Source of the DNA: Pelodiscus sinensis | Lineage: Eukaryota > Chordata > Testudines > Trionychidae | Assembly: GCF_049634645.1 (NCBI RefSeq) | Contig: NC_134731.1 | Coordinates: 25,883,772 to 25,947,771 of the forward strand | Direction of reading: 5' to 3' | DNA length: 64,000 bases | Shown here: positions 23,501 to 35,500 of the stretch, in pieces | How the letters are laid out: each line of letters starts with the position of its first letter | Position numbering within the stretch: the stretch's first letter is position 1 | Notes under the pieces: model-generated | The model's database searches: none | Told to the model about the DNA's origin: nothing | Seen by the model: the letters and a program-made list of their open reading frames with translations, nothing else | Position numbers and translations under genes: made by a program

Positions 23501-26500
23501 TGGTTCACAGTCATAAGAACATGAGAACGGCCATACTGGGTCAGACCAAAGGTCCATCCAGCCCAGTATCCTGTCTGCCGACAGTGGCCAATGCCAGGTG
23601 CCCCAGAGGGAGTGAATCGAACAGATAATGATGGACCGTTGGTCTGACCTGATATGGCTGTTCTTAGGTTCTTATGTTACCAACCTGGAAGGAATTGCAA
23701 GTGCTTTGGACAACAGGGTTGGAATTCAAAATGATGTTGACAAACTCGAGAAATAGTCTAAAATAAATACGATGAAATTTCAATTAGGACAAATGCAAAG
23801 TACAGTAAAACCTGTGTTATCCGGCACGCACGGGGATTAGGTTGTGCCGGTTTTCTGAAAAACGCACAGATATCTGGGGTGGGGGGAGCCATGCAGGGCC
23901 TACGGGGTGGGGGAGTGGTGCGGGGGCCAGGATGTGGCCTGCTGGGAGGGCCACGAGCCACGGGGTGGGGGGGGGGGCAGGATGCGGCCTGGTGAGAGGA
24001 GGTGGAATCCGGGGGGCAGCCTGTGGGGTGGAGGAAGCTGCGAGGGGGCTGACCTGCAGGGGAGGGCCACGAGCCACAGGAGTGCAGGGCTGCCGGGAGC
24101 CACAGGGGGCTGACCTGCCGGGGAGGAGGCCAGGAAGCACGGAGAGGGTGCAGCTGAGTGGCCACGAGCCGCAGGGGTGCCAGGGTGGATGCGGCCTGGC
24201 ATCAAGCGGCCGTAGCGGCCGTTCTCCCCTCCCCCAGGTACATGCTGCATGCCCAGCTTAAAGCGCCAGTTTCCACCCCCTTTCTTCCCCCCCCCCCACC
24301 CCCACCACCCTGACTCAGAAAGTTTCTGGTTTCTAAAGTTTTCTGGCTAGTTAAGTGCCGGATAGCACAGGTTTTACTATACTACACTTAGGAATAATCA
24401 ACTGCACAAATACAAAATGGGAAGTAACTGCCCAGGAAGGAGCCCTGCAGGAAACTGGGTGTTACAGGGGATCACAAACTAAATATGAGCTAACAATGTA
24501 ATACTGTTGCACACACAAAAATTTTTTAAAAAAGAGCAAACATCATTCTGGGATGTATTAGCAGAAATGTTGTGAGCAAAGCACAATTAGAGGTTCTTCG
24601 GCTCTACTTTGCTCTGATTAGGCCTCACCTGAAATACTGGGTCTAGTTCTGAGTGAGGGAAAGATATGGACAAATTGGAGAAAGTCCAGAGGAGAGCAAC
24701 CAAAATTATTAAAGGTCTAGAAAACAAGACCTATGAGGAAAGATTGAACAAACCCAATTTTTTTTCAATCTGAAGAACCGTTACTTCTGAACTTCTTATC
24801 ATTCTTCTTATTCCTCTTCCTTATTCCTCTGACCCGGCTAAGTTCTGAGCCCAGTTGCATGTGTCAAAGTATAAACAAGAAAAGGAAAATAGTAGATGTG
24901 GTGGTTTAAGGACAGAAGACACATGATGTGAGCCCTACAGTATGTGCATTTCTAGTCACTGCGCATCGTGAAGAATTATGTTCCATTAGAGTTTTTTCCG
25001 ATAGAGCGGCACCATCTTCTTTATGGCCAGTAATTACATAGTAAGTGGATATGGGCTTTTCATGTCACTTTTCTGCTACTACACAGTCAGCTGCAATAAA
25101 AGTGGCAACCATCTCTTACTATCTAGGCATTTCACAGCCGTATGGACCAGTAACATAGGCCAGCCTTCATGAGAATAGTAACACTGCTGCAGTAGCACAG
25201 CTGACCAAAATAGATCTCTTCATGGTGACTTTGAAGTGATGGCATCTTCCTTCGGGAGTTTCTTGGGAATGGGGCAGGAGGTGGAAGTCTGTGTTTTCCA
25301 AGAGTCAGAAGAAGACAGTCCCTCCTTCCATGCACTTCTAACATGTTCACAGTCCTTTGTGAGGAGGAATCCTGTTTGTTGGCCATTAGAAAGCTGAAGA
25401 GTGACAAAAGGTTTTATTATTCTTCAAGTTGGAATTTAAAAGCATTTTTTTACAATATACAAAGAATAAAAAGATTCCTAAGAACTAGTAAAATTGAAGG
25501 GGAATGAAATAGTCATTCATGTCAGTTTCCTGTTCTCCGTTGCTCCCGAGACTTGAAATAATTCCAAATTCATGTTCTCTGAGACATTGTGCCTGAGGCC
25601 AACTTGTATCTGTCCCAAGCAATGAAAGGATTGTTTTTGTCAGTGCTGTCATAGGGCTAGCATTAGGATTCTGCCGAGCCAGTAATTCAGCACTACTGTC
25701 TGTTTTTATCACTGGCCTATGGTACTGATCCATAAGACTGTGAAATGCCTATCGTAAGTGATGGTTGCCACTTTAATTGCAGCTGACTGTGTAGTGGCAG
25801 AAGTGGAAGTGGGGGTGGGAGAAAGGAATAGGGTTTTTTGGTAGCCCTCTGTGTGGTGCTGAAAGAACAGCTCCTGTCCACATGTCTCAGCTTTTCAGCC
25901 CAGTGTTCATGTTTGTTAAAGATGAACTGCAAGCTAGGGATGTGAAAGAATAACCGTGTAAATGGTTAACTGATAAGCCTGGGCTTAACGTTCACAGTTA
26001 CATGCAGGCTCCCATCCCGTTCCTGGGGAGCCAGCTGCCACCACGTGTTGCTGCCTCTGTATATAAGGCAGCAACCTGGGGGTGGCAGCCAGTTTCCTGG
26101 TAGCAGGGCTGCAAGTGCGAGCTGGTGCACACTAGGAACCAGCTTAAAAGCTGGCTGCCAGCACGCCCCGGCTCTCAGGGAGTCGACTGCCACCCCACAC
26201 TGCAAGTAACTGTGTAACCACTGAGATTTTCATTAGTTACATGTTTATCCAATTACCTGATTTTTAACATCCCTACTGCAAGCAAAATGAAAATCCCAAA
26301 AAAGTACCCCAGAAACACTCGCCTAAAAACTATTAACCAGGATGGGTTGGAATGATGTCTCGAGCCTCTGTTGGTCTGGAAATGGATGACAGGGGAGGGT
26401 TCACATGAGGATTATCTCTATTCCCTCTCGGGCATCTGGCATTGGCTACTGTCAGCAGACAGGATACTGGGCCGGATGGAATTTTGGTCTGACCCAGTGT

Positions 26501-29500
26501 GTCCATTCTTACGTTAAAAATGATTAATTGGGGGCACAAGCCAATGAATATTTGCAACTCCAAACGTAGAGAGGAATCGTTTAGTGTGGCAGGTGGACAC
26601 ACAACTAGACATAGTGGGGTAAAATTAAGACAGGAAATTCCTAGGCTGAATATCGGAGAATATTGACACCGCAAGCTGCGAGTAGTCACCTGTAGCGAAT
26701 TGTAGAAGCTCTGTTGCCAGAACTTTTAAGACAAATCTACCTACTGTAGGAGAGACGGACTGAATGGGTCTTTTCAGTCTCTTACTCCCATGATTTTATA
26801 GGGAGTCAGGCCACACACTACTGTCATATATACTGAAAAGAAACCATTTCCCTTGAGTGTAATGAACTCTGCGCTCCATCAGGGGCTTCCTAGGAAGGTG
26901 CCGTCCATCCAGGTCAGAGTGCAGTGGGCTGCTGTGCAGCTGGGGGAACCCCAAAAGGAAGAATGGTCAGCTTAGTGCTGTGCTGAATGTTCCTGGAAGC
27001 ACTTCTGTAGTGACCCAGGCTCTGCCTTGATTTACTTGCCGTTTGCCTTTACGAGCCAGTACCAGCAGCCAGCCATGTGGAATGAGAAGAGTGTTCTCGA
27101 GGGAAGCGGGGTATCCGGTGGTTAGAACTCTGGTGCTTGGGTTCTGTTCCTGGCTCTGCCACTGCAGCGCCCTGAGCCGGCTAAATCATCCTACTTGGTT
27201 CTTCCTCAGCTTTCCCATTGGCCAAATGGCACCAACACCTGCCTCACGGAGGGATGAGAGTTAACTACCAGATAAAATGGCTTGGGAGCCTCTCACTGGA
27301 GACGCTCCAGCAGTAACAGCTGCCTGTTCGTTTGTTGCTCTCTAGGGGAAACAGGCTCAGGGAAGACCACTCAGATCCCGCAGTACCTCTACGAAGCAGG
27401 AATCGGCCGCCAAGGCATCATTGCGGTGACCCAGCCTCGTCGGGTAGCTGCTATCTCCTTAGCCACCAGAGTCTCCAATGAGAAGAAAACCGAGCTGGGG
27501 AAACTGGTATGTCACGAGACCTCACGGAAAGCGGTTGAGATGGGTGGTGGTGTTGGGTAGGGGAGGACAGCAGGTGGTCCAAAGAATTGTGTGGAGCCTA
27601 GAACCACGAGGCTCTACATTTAATAGTATACAAAATAAAAACGCTGCCTCACATCCAGCCCAATGGCTGAGCGCTCCCCTCACCCCGCTGTGGCTTTTCT
27701 CTTACCATATGGCGGCCAACTATGATGCTTTTATTTTTTTTAATTGCTAGCTAATGACTAAAAAATCTGAGAGCCCTATCCCCTTGTTTCAGCACTGATA
27801 CAGGTGATTGCAACAAGCTAGGGCAGTGGTTCCCAAACTTTTTGGCATCATGCCCCCTTTTTGATTTTTGAGAGACCCTCATGCGCCCCCACCTCCCCCC
27901 CTCCCCCGGCCCAAAAAAAATAGCAGCCAAACTCGTTGAGCAAAAAAAAGGAACTGACCGGGGCTGAAAAACAAAAATAGCAGCAAAACTTGTGGGGGGA
28001 TTAATGCGGAAGGGGGTAAAGGGGAAGGGCTGGGTTGCTTCGCGCCCGCCCCCCCTGGCATTTCTTCATGCACACCCCCCAGTTTGGGAACCCATGAGCT
28101 AGGGCATGCTGGGGTGACAAGCAAAGCTGAGACTCTTGGGAACTTCCTGCAGCTGCTGTGTGTGGAAGAGGGAGAATGAAAAAAATACCTGGAAGAGCTG
28201 CTCTTTGACAGAGTGTTTCAGGAATAGACAGTGGCTTCCAGCAGGGGGCGGTGTTGATGTGGTCTGTGTTTACTGATTGTTTAAACGTGAACAGAAGGGT
28301 ATTCATGGCTGTTTCGTTATTCTGAGGGTCAAACATTTGGGTTTGGGGTGGCTTTTTAGCACTACTCAAATCTTTTTGATTTCTCTCATGCGCTTAGTAT
28401 ATCACCTCATTCGGCAGTTTAAAAATTAAACTGGTGTGTATCAAATTCCTAATGAAGTTATTGCAATCTGCATCTAAATGGATTATTCCTCTCTCCTCCT
28501 TCCTTCTACTCAAGTTTGTTTTAAAGCACTGCTTGACTTTTCTTGCTGCTCTTTCTGCACCACAGTTGTGACCCTTTACTTTTTGCAAGGTTGACAAAGC
28601 ACAAACCAGGCAACCTTCACTCTTCCTGGGATTAGGCTCAGCACCTGTATAATGTGCCCTACGGCCTTTGGCTATGAGTGCTCCACACTGCTAAGTCGCC
28701 ATTAATTGAAGAGAAGCAGTTTATAATAATCCACATATAGCCCACTGGATGATATTCAAGGACAGGAATCCGCTCTGTGAGGGGAGCTAGTTTTTAAACT
28801 GGCTTCCGTCGCGGACCAGCTTCTGCCTGGCACCCCGTACTGCTGCCTCTGATATCGAGGCAGCAGCATGGAGTGGCAGGGGGCTGCTCAGGAGTGGGGC
28901 CAGAGCGCACTGGATGCCGGCTCCGCCCCCGGGGACTATAGATAAGAGGTTATGTGACTATTCAGCTAACTGATACTTCACATCCCTAGCTCTCACTCTG
29001 TCTTAATTTCTAGTGTGTATGAATTAAGGATGTAAAAATGTGTTAAAAAATGTAACCGCTAAAAATCCTAGTGGTTACATGGGTACACGCGCTGCGGGCT
29101 TATTTAAGCTTTATACTGCAGAGCCCGCAGCAAAGCCATCTCTCTGGGATCAGGATCAGGGCTGCAACCGGCTCTGCTCCCGGGGAGCCAGTGTGTAACC
29201 TGTGGCAGGGGGAGGACTGCCGGGTCCGCCACAGACAGAGGCTGCTCCTGTTAATGGGTAGCAGGTTTAAAACTAATAGAAGAAACAGCGGCGAGGGGTC
29301 CTGTGGCACCTTATAGACTAACCGAAGTGTTGGAGCATAAGCTTTCGTGGGCAAAGACCCACTTCGTCAGATGCATGACATGCAGATAGATAGAAGAAAG
29401 TTCTTCTTCACACAGCGTGTGGTCAACCTGTGGAACTCCTTGCCAGAGGAGGCTGTGAATGCTAGGACTATAACGGAGTTTAAAGAGAAACTAGGTAATT

Positions 29501-32500
29501 TCGTGGAGGTTAGGTCCATAAAAGGCTACTAGCCAGGGGATAGAAATGGTGTCCCTGGCCTCTGTTTGTCAGAGGCTAGAGGAGGATGGCAGGAGACAAA
29601 TCACTTGATCATTGTCTTCGGTCTACTTTCTCTGGGGCACCTGGTGTTGGCCACTGTCGGCAGACAGGCTACTGGGCTAGATGGACCTTCGGTCTGACCC
29701 AGTACGGCTGTTCATATGTTCTGTGGGTCTGGAGCAGCCCACTGTCCAGGGTGGGGGGAGACTGCTCCAGCCCCTACCGGTTAACCGGAACCGGTAAGCC
29801 TCACCTGTTAAGGTTAACCGCGTAACCTTTGACATCCCTCTTAGGAACGCTAACAAATTATGATCTGGTCCACTGGCTTCTGGGAAAGGAGGTGATGCCT
29901 TGTGTGTTTATTATGTTACAGGGAATGCTTCAGGTTTCCTTAGGGTTGAAGATCCTCTTGTCAGTGCCAGCAAATAGTGATTATGAGATGTTGGCAGCTC
30001 TCTTGGGGGAAGGTTAGAGCCGTAGATCTTGTGACCCACAGAAAATAAATCCATGCAGTCTCCTTACATGGCACGCACCGTTCTAAATGGCTATGGCGAA
30101 GGGGTGGCTGTCATGATAGTCTGGATGCTTTGGGCTCCTTTCGTATGAATCACAGCTGCTGCAAATGGAAGTGATTTGGTGTCCAGGCCTTGTCCTGCGT
30201 GACTGTCTGTTTCCTCAGGTCGGCTACACCGTGCGCTTTGAAGACCTCAGCTCCGAAGAGACGCGAATCAAATTCCTGACAGACGGGATGCTCCTCCGCG
30301 AAGCCATCGGTGACCCCCTGCTGCGCAAATACAGCGTCATCATTCTGGACGAAGCTCACGAGAGGACGATCCACACAGACGTGCTCTTTGGGGTGGTGAA
30401 AGCGGCGCTCAGGAAACGGAAGGATTTGGGCAAATTCCCGCTCAAAGTGAGCGCAGATTTCCCCACCCTGGGCAGAATGCAATATGTTGATGGGGGGTGG
30501 GGGTTCGTCACACCTCTAAGGTCAGTGAATCTGTTCAACGGGAGATGGCATGCATGGGAAGCTGGCTCCTGCCCCCCCCCACCCCACACACTGTGCTGCG
30601 TCCCATAGAGGCAGCAACATGGGGGGGTGAGAGGAGGCAGCTCCATGGGTGCTGGTGCTCTGGGGGAGTTGGCTTTGAAGCTCGCTACCTGTGAGCACCG
30701 GCTCCCAATCCCTCCCCTCTCCCACTGCCTCTGATGGTGGGGTCCTTGGCCTGGTTGACTTTTCTAGCTTGAACACATTCCCCTCCTTGAAAGCCATTTC
30801 TTATGTTCTAGCCAGGCAAGGTGGCTGTGTTCTGTAAATGCCTGGATACCTTTAAGCGTGCTTCTCCCTCACGCCGTAATGCGTGGGGTGATGGGTGTAT
30901 CACACCGGCTGGGGTGTCGCATGCAGTGGGAGTGGGGGGCTATAGACCGGAGGGTCTGGAGGAAAGAAACAAACGTGGCTTTCTTCTGCACTGAGTCTCC
31001 TCCTCCTCCTTTGCTGATTTGGACGGTCGTCCTGCCCATCGAAAGGGGCTGCCTTGCGTTGTGTGTAAGAGTCCCATTGCCAGCCCCTGCCTTGCTTCTG
31101 TTTTGTAGGTGGTGATCATGTCAGCGACTATGGACGTGGACCAGTTCTCTCAGTACTTCAACAGAGCCCCAGTCCTCTACCTAGAAGGCCGGCAACACCC
31201 AATCCAGATCTTTTACACCAAACAGCCTCAGAGCGATTACCTCCAAGCAGCACTGGTGTCCGTCTTCCAAATCCATCAGGTACCGCCGGCGTGTTAGGAG
31301 CTAGCGTTGCTTCTGGGGTGCTGCAGTTGGATATCTCCGCTGACGTCCTTCTGCCTCTGCGCATCCAAGTAGCAGCCTCTTTATCATGCTCATGAGCATT
31401 GAGAATTCTTTTAGTACCCCCCCCCCCCGAAGTCTCAATGAGCCGTATTAATGTGAGACTTTTGCTAGATTCACGATCTGTGCAGCTTGTATGGTTAGTA
31501 GAACTCTAGGGCTGTTCTGTAAAGTGTTGTAGCCTCATGTCTAGCTTTCCTACTTCAGCGCAGGCCAGCTGGCTCTATAGTCTTTTACAATCTATTTCTC
31601 AAGTACATGATGCTGACAGTGCAGCTGAGTGAGATGAGGACTCCCGCTACTGGAAAATATTACACTCTGGAGAGTAGTTTATTCGCACCCCCTTACTTAC
31701 AGAATCGCGTAATCCACGAAGAGCAGCAACATGGGAAAATGCCACTTGTCGATGATGAGCAATTGCCTCCCAACTGTAGTTAAGATACACGATCGAGAAA
31801 ATGGAAATCTAATGAACTAAAAGCGCGTCAATATTTTATGATTAGCGCTAAGTGTTTCAACAAGACCCTGCCAGATGGTTCGTCTTGAGTTTTGCCTGCA
31901 GGGCTCATCTTCGGAAATCTCTCCAACATATCTCCTCCCCCGGAGCCCATGGTGACTCGCTGCTTTTGACGCAGTCTGTCTGTGGTGGCTGTTTCGGGGT
32001 GTGTCGGGTGTTAGTTTATTTAACACCCCACACCCGCTGCTAGGAAAATCCTCACTGCTTCTGTGCTGGTAGGAATCGAACTCTAGTCTGGGGCGAAAGG
32101 AGCCTCTGTTTGTTAGAAGGTGCAGATGGATGTCAGGAGAGAGATTGCTTGATCGTTACCTGTTCGGTTCATTCCCTCTGGGGCACCTGGCATTGGCCAC
32201 TGTCGGCAGACAAGGTACTGGGGTGGATGGACTGTTGGTCTGATCCAGTCTGGCCGCTCTTACGTTCTTATGGGCAGGGCTCGACAAACTATAGAATCTA
32301 CTTGCCTGTGGCGAGAAGATTTCAGCCGTGCGCCCCGTTTACCGCAATGCGGCTCTTGGGCATGCGCAGTGCGGGGCTGGCGAGCGGCTTTCGCTGCCGT
32401 TTGTCGAGCCCTGCTTATGAGACTCCTTAGCAGAGTATGCAGCTCGCTTTCCTAACCGTCCTTCAGCTTTTCATGTGGTTACTGACTAGCGGCCCTGCCA

Positions 32501-35500
32501 AAGGCAGGCTGGCTTGCTGTGCGGCTGCCCTGCCACGCTGCTGAACAAAGCAGAGACATGACTTTCTCTGTCTCTTTTTTTTGGTTCCCTCCATCCTGTT
32601 GACAAGCCGAGTCCTACAGAGTGTTGACCCCCTCCTGTCTGAGGGAGTCCAGCGGGGACAGTGTTCAGCGCCTTGCTTAGCGGGCCCATGCCCAGCTGTG
32701 CTCCCCAGCGGCTCCATCTCGTCCGCTGTTGGTCGGAGAGCTGAGAGCTGCTGTTTTATTTCCGCGTGAGTCGTTTCTCCCACTAGTTTACGCTGGTTTC
32801 TGGTTCCCTTCCCCCTCAAGGAGGCACCTTCTTCTCAGGACATCCTGGTGTTTCTGACTGGCCAGGAGGAGATCGAAGCGATGACCAAAACCTGCCGCGA
32901 CATTGCCAAGCACCTTCCCGACGGCTGCCCCCAGATGGCGGTGATGCCCCTCTATGCTTCGCTGCCCTACTCGCAGCAGCTCCGCGTCTTTCAGCCTGCC
33001 CCCAAGGTAAGCCAGGCGGGAGGGAAGAACAGCTCCAGGGGAGCAGATGCAGCCACAGCACGGTTCATTTTCCTGCACGGGACGGGTTGTACGTCCTGTA
33101 GGTTCGGTGTTAAAAAGGTTAACCGGTTAAAGCTAGAGCGTAACCAGCTAACCATTTTAGCTGGGAGATCCTTCTGCCCAGCCTGCTGGTCCCTCTACCT
33201 GGGGCTGCTCCGACCTGGTGTGCCTGGCCACCGCGAGAGTTTGCCACCGAGAACCAGTTAACTGGTTAACCAGCAAGCCTCCCGTTTATCGGTGCTTACT
33301 GGTTAACTCATTAATGTCCCTAGATAAAAGCAATCCTGACTTATAACCAGGACTCGCCAAGCCACAGCGAGCCCTGCTCGCCAGCCGCGCTGTCTAGCGA
33401 TCTGTGCGTGTGCAGATCATTCTGTGCATGCGCAGATCGCCCGAACCCGGCTCTTCCGGGTTGTAATCTACTTGCCACGGGCGAGTAGATTACATAGTTT
33501 GTTGAGCCCTGCTTATAACCATGGTTGACTACTGCCCGGGGACATGTTTTCAGTGTGATAGATGGGGTGTCATCTCTGAGTCTCATCATCATTCGCATCA
33601 ACATGGGAATAGTTGCATGGATCTGGAAAAGGTAGCGGATTGGGGGTCCATAGGCTGAGCAGTGAGATGCAGAACCTGTGCAGTGTGTTCAGTAAGGATC
33701 CTTGTGGACTAAGAGCCCCATCAGAAGAAGCACCATTGCAGCTGGCTTGCCTCACTGGGCTGCCTTCAGGGGATCCTGAAGGACGTGTCAGACTTGGCAG
33801 GGTTGTGTGGATGTGCACGGAGGAGCATTGCTTCAGCCTGTGCTGTTCCTAGCCAGTGGATAAGCAGGAACTCAGGTCTTCAGGGATCCTAATCTCGGGC
33901 CTTTCACCAGAAGCAAAACCAAAAAAGTGTAAAGGCTCCACTGCAAACAGCCTTTTGGGGTCTGTGTTTCGTTGGAGTAGTAAATATGAGGGTGTGTTTG
34001 ATTTGTCTAGTTGTTTTATTGTAAAGTTCTTGTCATCTGGGAATCTGCCCTGTAGCTCGAGTTTTCATTTAGCCACCCAAGCTCGTCATGCTCTGAAGCA
34101 CTGTAAGTCAAAGCACACCAGTAAGGATTTGTGAATCTTGGGACACCGAGGGTACGTCTGCCCTACGCTGCGGGCTACCGTCGAGTTCAGCGACGCAACT
34201 TCTGCTAAGTTATTTGCGTAGCTGAAATCAAAATAGCTTAATTTTGGTGCTGTCTACACAACAGGAAGTTGTGCACATGTAAAATGAGGGTTACAGGAGT
34301 CGGAATAAGAAATCCTCCAGCTTGACAGTATTTCAAAATAACATCAGTTATTCCGAAATAACGCTGCTGTGTAGACATTCCCTGAGGTAGGAAAATGGGA
34401 ACTGGGACTTCTGCAAGTGTGGCCTACTGGTAACAGCCCTGTACTGCCACTTGGGATATTCTGAGTTCTAATCCTGGCTCTGCCATTTGTCTGTTGATGA
34501 CCTTGGGCAAAGACACGGCTGCCTCAGTTTCACCATCAGTAAAATGGGGATAATGAAACTGGTCTTCTTTGCAAAGCTCTTTGAGAGGTACTGGTGCAAA
34601 GTGTTTGATCATGGCCAGCAGATGTTATTTTGCGTGTTCTTCCTTCTAGGGCTATCGCAAAGTGATCCTTTCAACCAACATTGCGGAAACCTCCATCACC
34701 ATTGCAGGAATAAAATACGTTGTGGACACAGGCATGGTGAAAGCAAAGAAGTACAGCCCCGGTGAGGACTTGAGACGAGTGAGAAGGAAATAATTTTTAA
34801 TTCTTGTGAAGTTTGTTGAGGCACTAAACTAGCAGCTGATTTAAACCTCTCCTCTGTCCTAGTCTTCAACATGTCCTGTTTCGGGGAAGGGGGGGGGTGT
34901 CAAAATTGAACATGCTTTCTTCCTCGGTGCCCATCTGATTCTGGGCTAGGGTGTAGACCGGGCCATCCATTTGTGGGGGGAGTCAGTTAAGTGTGGAATT
35001 CTACAGGGTCTACTGGGATATGTCTACATTACAGTTTAAAAATTTGCAGCTTGCCCATGCCAGCTGGCTTGGGCTGTGGGGCTGTTTAGTGCAGTGTAGA
35101 TGTCTGGGCTGGCTGGAGCCCCCTGCAAGGTGGAAGGATCCGAGAACATCTACAGCCCAATTAAACAGCCTCTGAGCCCGAGTCAGTTGACATGGGCCAG
35201 CCAGAGATGTCTGGGTGCAGTGTAAACTTACCCCTGGCACTGTGAAATGCCACCAAGTGGACGCAGCACCACATAGTTGTATTCAGGTCTCGTGTGCTAA
35301 GCAGGCCAGGCCTGGTTAGCATTGGATGGGAGACCACTGTATAGTGGTGGTGTTTCGGTAGATGGTGCTCTCTTTCTTCCCTCATTCCTCCGGATCCGTG
35401 CTCAGCCACTGTGCGAATTGGCGTGCGCTGTGTTTTCGAAGCCCAGCGTGCACGACTGTTTTGCTGACACGGACGCACTTCCTTTCCCAGAGACGAGGAG

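Larger units (their letters stand above)
29025..29840. mobile_element. TAGGGATGT-family hAT element carrying a CR1 with its own insertion
   Basis: The left end TAAGGATGTAAAAATG and right end TTTGACATCCCTC are inverted family ends, but the flanks show no clear TSD. A sense CR1 3' end occupies the middle, and a tail-repeat copy interrupts that CR1, so three layers are nested. Confidence 0.55.

Noticed and set aside
29347..29532. Apparent 61-codon gene
   Set aside because: CR1 ORF2 C-terminal remnant preceded by a retroelement insertion, not an independent gene.
31370..31850. Possible hidden exon in DHX33 intron 4
   Set aside because: Exons 4 and 5 join in phase and match the family with no gap, so no exon is missing here.
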